From the NCBI GenBank assembly GCA_964438995.1, contig CAYTMQ010000007.1:124001-188000 (forward strand): 64,000 nucleotides of DNA. Reading direction: 5' to 3'. Origin of the DNA: JABMMZ01 sp964438995. GTDB lineage: Bacteria; Bacteroidota; Bacteroidia; NS11-12g; UBA955. A program made the position numbers and the translations under genes. This document shows, in pieces, positions 62,448 to 64,000 of the stretch (positions are counted from its first letter, which is position 1; the number at the start of each line of letters is the position of its first letter). The notes under the pieces were generated by a model. That model made no database searches, was not told the origin of the DNA, and saw nothing but the letters and a program-made list of their open reading frames with translations.

Positions 62448-63749
62448 ATGCCTGATATTAAAGCACAAAATTGTACCATTAACCTTGAAGGTAACTCTTA
62501 TGAGTTTCCAGTAGTTGTAGGATCTGAGGGAGAAAAAGCCATAGACATCTCTAAATTGAGAGATACTACTGGTTATGTAACCCTTGATATCGGTTATAAA
62601 AATACCGGAGCAACCAAAAGTAATATCACTTTTCTAGATGGTGAATTGGGTATTTTAAGACATAGAGGGTATTCTATCGAAGATTTGGCTGAAAAAGCCA
62701 ATTTCCTTGAAGTTGCTTATTTGTTGCTTAAAGGTGAATTACCAAATAAAGAACAATTTGAAAACTTTGATGATTCTATCCGTCACCACACTCTGGTAAA
62801 CGAAGATCTACAAAACATTTTCAAATCTTTCCCTACTGGTTCTCATCCGATGGGTCAGTTAATCGCAATGATTTCTTCATTGTCTGCATACTACCCTAAA
62901 GCTTTAGACCCAAACAGAAGTGCTGAATCTAAAAACAGAACTGTATTGCGCTTATTGGCTAAAATGCCAACCATTTGCGCAATGATCTATAAAAAACGCT
63001 TAGGTCACCCAATAGTATACCCAAGCAATAACATGGATTACGTGAGCAATTTCTTGAATATGACATTCAAGCATGTTAGCGATAGCGATTACCAACCTGA
63101 TCCAGTTGTTGTTGATGCTATGAACAAATTGTTGATCTTACACGCCGACCACGAACAAAACTGTTCAGCTAGTACTGTGCGTTTGGTAGGTTCTTCTCAA
63201 GCTAACTTGTATGCAACTATTGCAGCAGGTGTTGCTGCATTGTGGGGACCATTACATGGCGGTGCTAATCAAGAAGTACTTGAAATGTTAGAAGCCATTA
63301 AAGCCGATGGTGGTAACGTTCAAAAATGGGTTGATAAAGCAAAAGACAAAAATGATCCTTTCAGATTGATGGGCTTCGGTCACCGTGTATACAAAAACTT
63401 TGACCCAAGAGCGAAAATCATTAAGAAAACTTGTGATGATGTTCTTAACCGCTTAGGCATAAATGACCCTGTTCTAGAAATTGCTAAAAAACTAGAAGAA
63501 GCTGCTTTGACAGATCCATATTTCGTAGAAAGAAAATTGTATCCTAACGTTGACTTCTATTCTGGAATCATTTACAGAGCAATTGGTTTCCCTACTGAAA
63601 TGTTTACTGTGTTGTTTGCACTTGGTCGTTTACCAGGTTGGATTGCACAATGGCAAGAAATGGTTAACGAAAACCAACCAATTGGTAGACCAAGACAAAT
63701 TTATACTGGTCAAACTCCTAGAAATTTTATCCCTAGAGGAGAAAGATAA
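62448..63749 (+). CDS. gltA: Citrate synthase (type II)
   Basis: This 433-aa enzyme condenses acetyl-CoA and oxaloacetate to citrate at the entry of the TCA cycle. The N-terminal beta domain (about 1-60, YVTLDIGYKNTGAT) marks the larger hexameric type II group. Catalytic residues fall in LHADHEQNCSAST (about 225-237), GPLHGGANQEVL and MGFGHRVYKN, and Asp in LYPNVDFYSGI. The length is typical. C-ending and other favoured codons fit high expression. It has its own promoter and a strong terminator, so it is a single-gene unit. Confidence 0.97.
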   Translation: MPDIKAQNCTINLEGNSYEFPVVVGSEGEKAIDISKLRDTTGYVTLDIGYKNTGATKSNITFLDGELGILRHRGYSIEDLAEKANFLEVAYLLLKGELPNKEQFENFDDSIRHHTLVNEDLQNIFKSFPTGSHPMGQLIAMISSLSAYYPKALDPNRSAESKNRTVLRLLAKMPTICAMIYKKRLGHPIVYPSNNMDYVSNFLNMTFKHVSDSDYQPDPVVVDAMNKLLILHADHEQNCSASTVRLVGSSQANLYATIAAGVAALWGPLHGGANQEVLEMLEAIKADGGNVQKWVDKAKDKNDPFRLMGFGHRVYKNFDPRAKIIKKTCDDVLNRLGINDPVLEIAKKLEEAALTDPYFVERKLYPNVDFYSGIIYRAIGFPTEMFTVLFALGRLPGWIAQWQEMVNENQPIGRPRQIYTGQTPRNFIPRGER

Positions 63750-63770
63750 TAAGATATATCAATCAATAAA

Positions 63771-63797
63771 AAAGGCGAGAAATTCTCGCCTTTTTTT
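63771..63797. terminator. Bidirectional terminator after gltA
   Basis: The palindrome ggcgagaa/ttctcgcc (63774-63790) is flanked by an A-run on the left and a seven-T run on the right. It serves gltA on the plus strand and possibly the converging gene that ends at 63814. Confidence 0.9.
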
Positions 63798-63813
63798 ATT
63801 TGAATAAGTTTAG

Positions 63814-64000
63814 CTAAGGAACCATTTTCCATCTCCCAGTTTGATTGGCTGGTCGCTGTGCCCTCACTTTTTCTATGAAGCTTTTAATCAATGGTACATA
63901 TGGCATGCTAGGGTCAGCTTGTTCTAGCAATTCATAATAGTAGATCATTTCGTCAATTTGCCAGCTATATAAACCTTCTCTGTATAAAATATGTTCGTAG
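63814..64000 (-). CDS. C-terminal fragment of an unidentified protein (runs off right edge)
   Basis: On the minus strand an open frame enters at base 64000 and ends at TAG 63816-63814, giving 62 residues: YEHILYREGLYSWQIDEMIY, then YYELLEQADPSMPYVPLIKS and FIEKVRAQRPANQ, then TGRWKMVP. It is rich in aromatic and charged residues and looks helical, with codon use like its neighbours. No family is recognised from this end. It converges on gltA, with the shared terminator between them. Confidence 0.6.
   Translation of the reverse strand, partial: YEHILYREGLYSWQIDEMIYYYELLEQADPSMPYVPLIKSFIEKVRAQRPANQTGRWKMVP

Noticed and set aside
63550..63807. Plus-strand 85-codon frame overlapping the end of gltA
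   Set aside because: It is an out-of-frame shadow of gltA and runs through the terminator.

Overview
The window is a low-GC, gene-dense chromosome segment from a member of the Bacteroidota. The grounds are the eleven secreted proteins ending in type IX secretion (T9SS) sorting domains, the lipoprotein-rich gene set, promoter -7 elements of the TAnnTTTG type sitting a few bases upstream of start codons, and PurL, FabI and CphA of the kind usual in the phylum. No rRNA, tRNA, CRISPR array, transposase or phage gene was seen. The repertoire resembles Sphingobacteriales/Chitinophagales-like environmental lineages, but the exact taxon cannot be read from the sequence.

Left part (1-14.7 kb): the N-terminal half of a DASS anion symporter, a LysM protein whose transglycosylase-like domain has lost its catalytic Glu, mazG, a structured intergenic repeat (copy A), purL, then a three-gene tandem array of paralogous T9SS surface proteins. 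Middle (14.7-36.9 kb): rlmI, a T9SS M1 peptidase followed directly by an MbnP/MbnH-like pair, an alternating tandem hairpin array, an NfeD-like/flotillin pair, a rifampin ADP-ribosyltransferase with a helical N-terminal extension, an exported beta-carbonic anhydrase, a YHYH/MORN/SCO lipoprotein operon, the inverted copy B of the intergenic repeat, three polytopic membrane proteins (GT-C type) around cyanophycin synthetase, an M43 protease, a PaaG-like crotonase and a lone TIR-like protein. Right part (37-64 kb): two ECF sigma genes, each overlapping a gene for a protein with a short cytosolic head, one membrane helix, a long linker and an outer-membrane-barrel-like C-terminus; fabI; more T9SS cargo; a small membrane-protein gene split by an amber codon; a DPP III / Ldh / LutA-like operon; two giant type B T9SS adhesins downstream of the second sigma system; and gltA.

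The dominant theme is cell-surface biogenesis. Five large proteins share one N-terminal module but carry either type A or type B sorting domains, and one set of them lies in the same transcription unit as an ECF sigma factor and its presumed membrane-spanning regulator. The observations that gene calls explain least are (i) the roughly 470-base, multi-hairpin intergenic element present twice in opposite orientation, with a compensatory base-pair change between copies, and (ii) the L-S-L-S-L hairpin array near 19.8-20.1 kb, with a related fragment near 14.5 kb.
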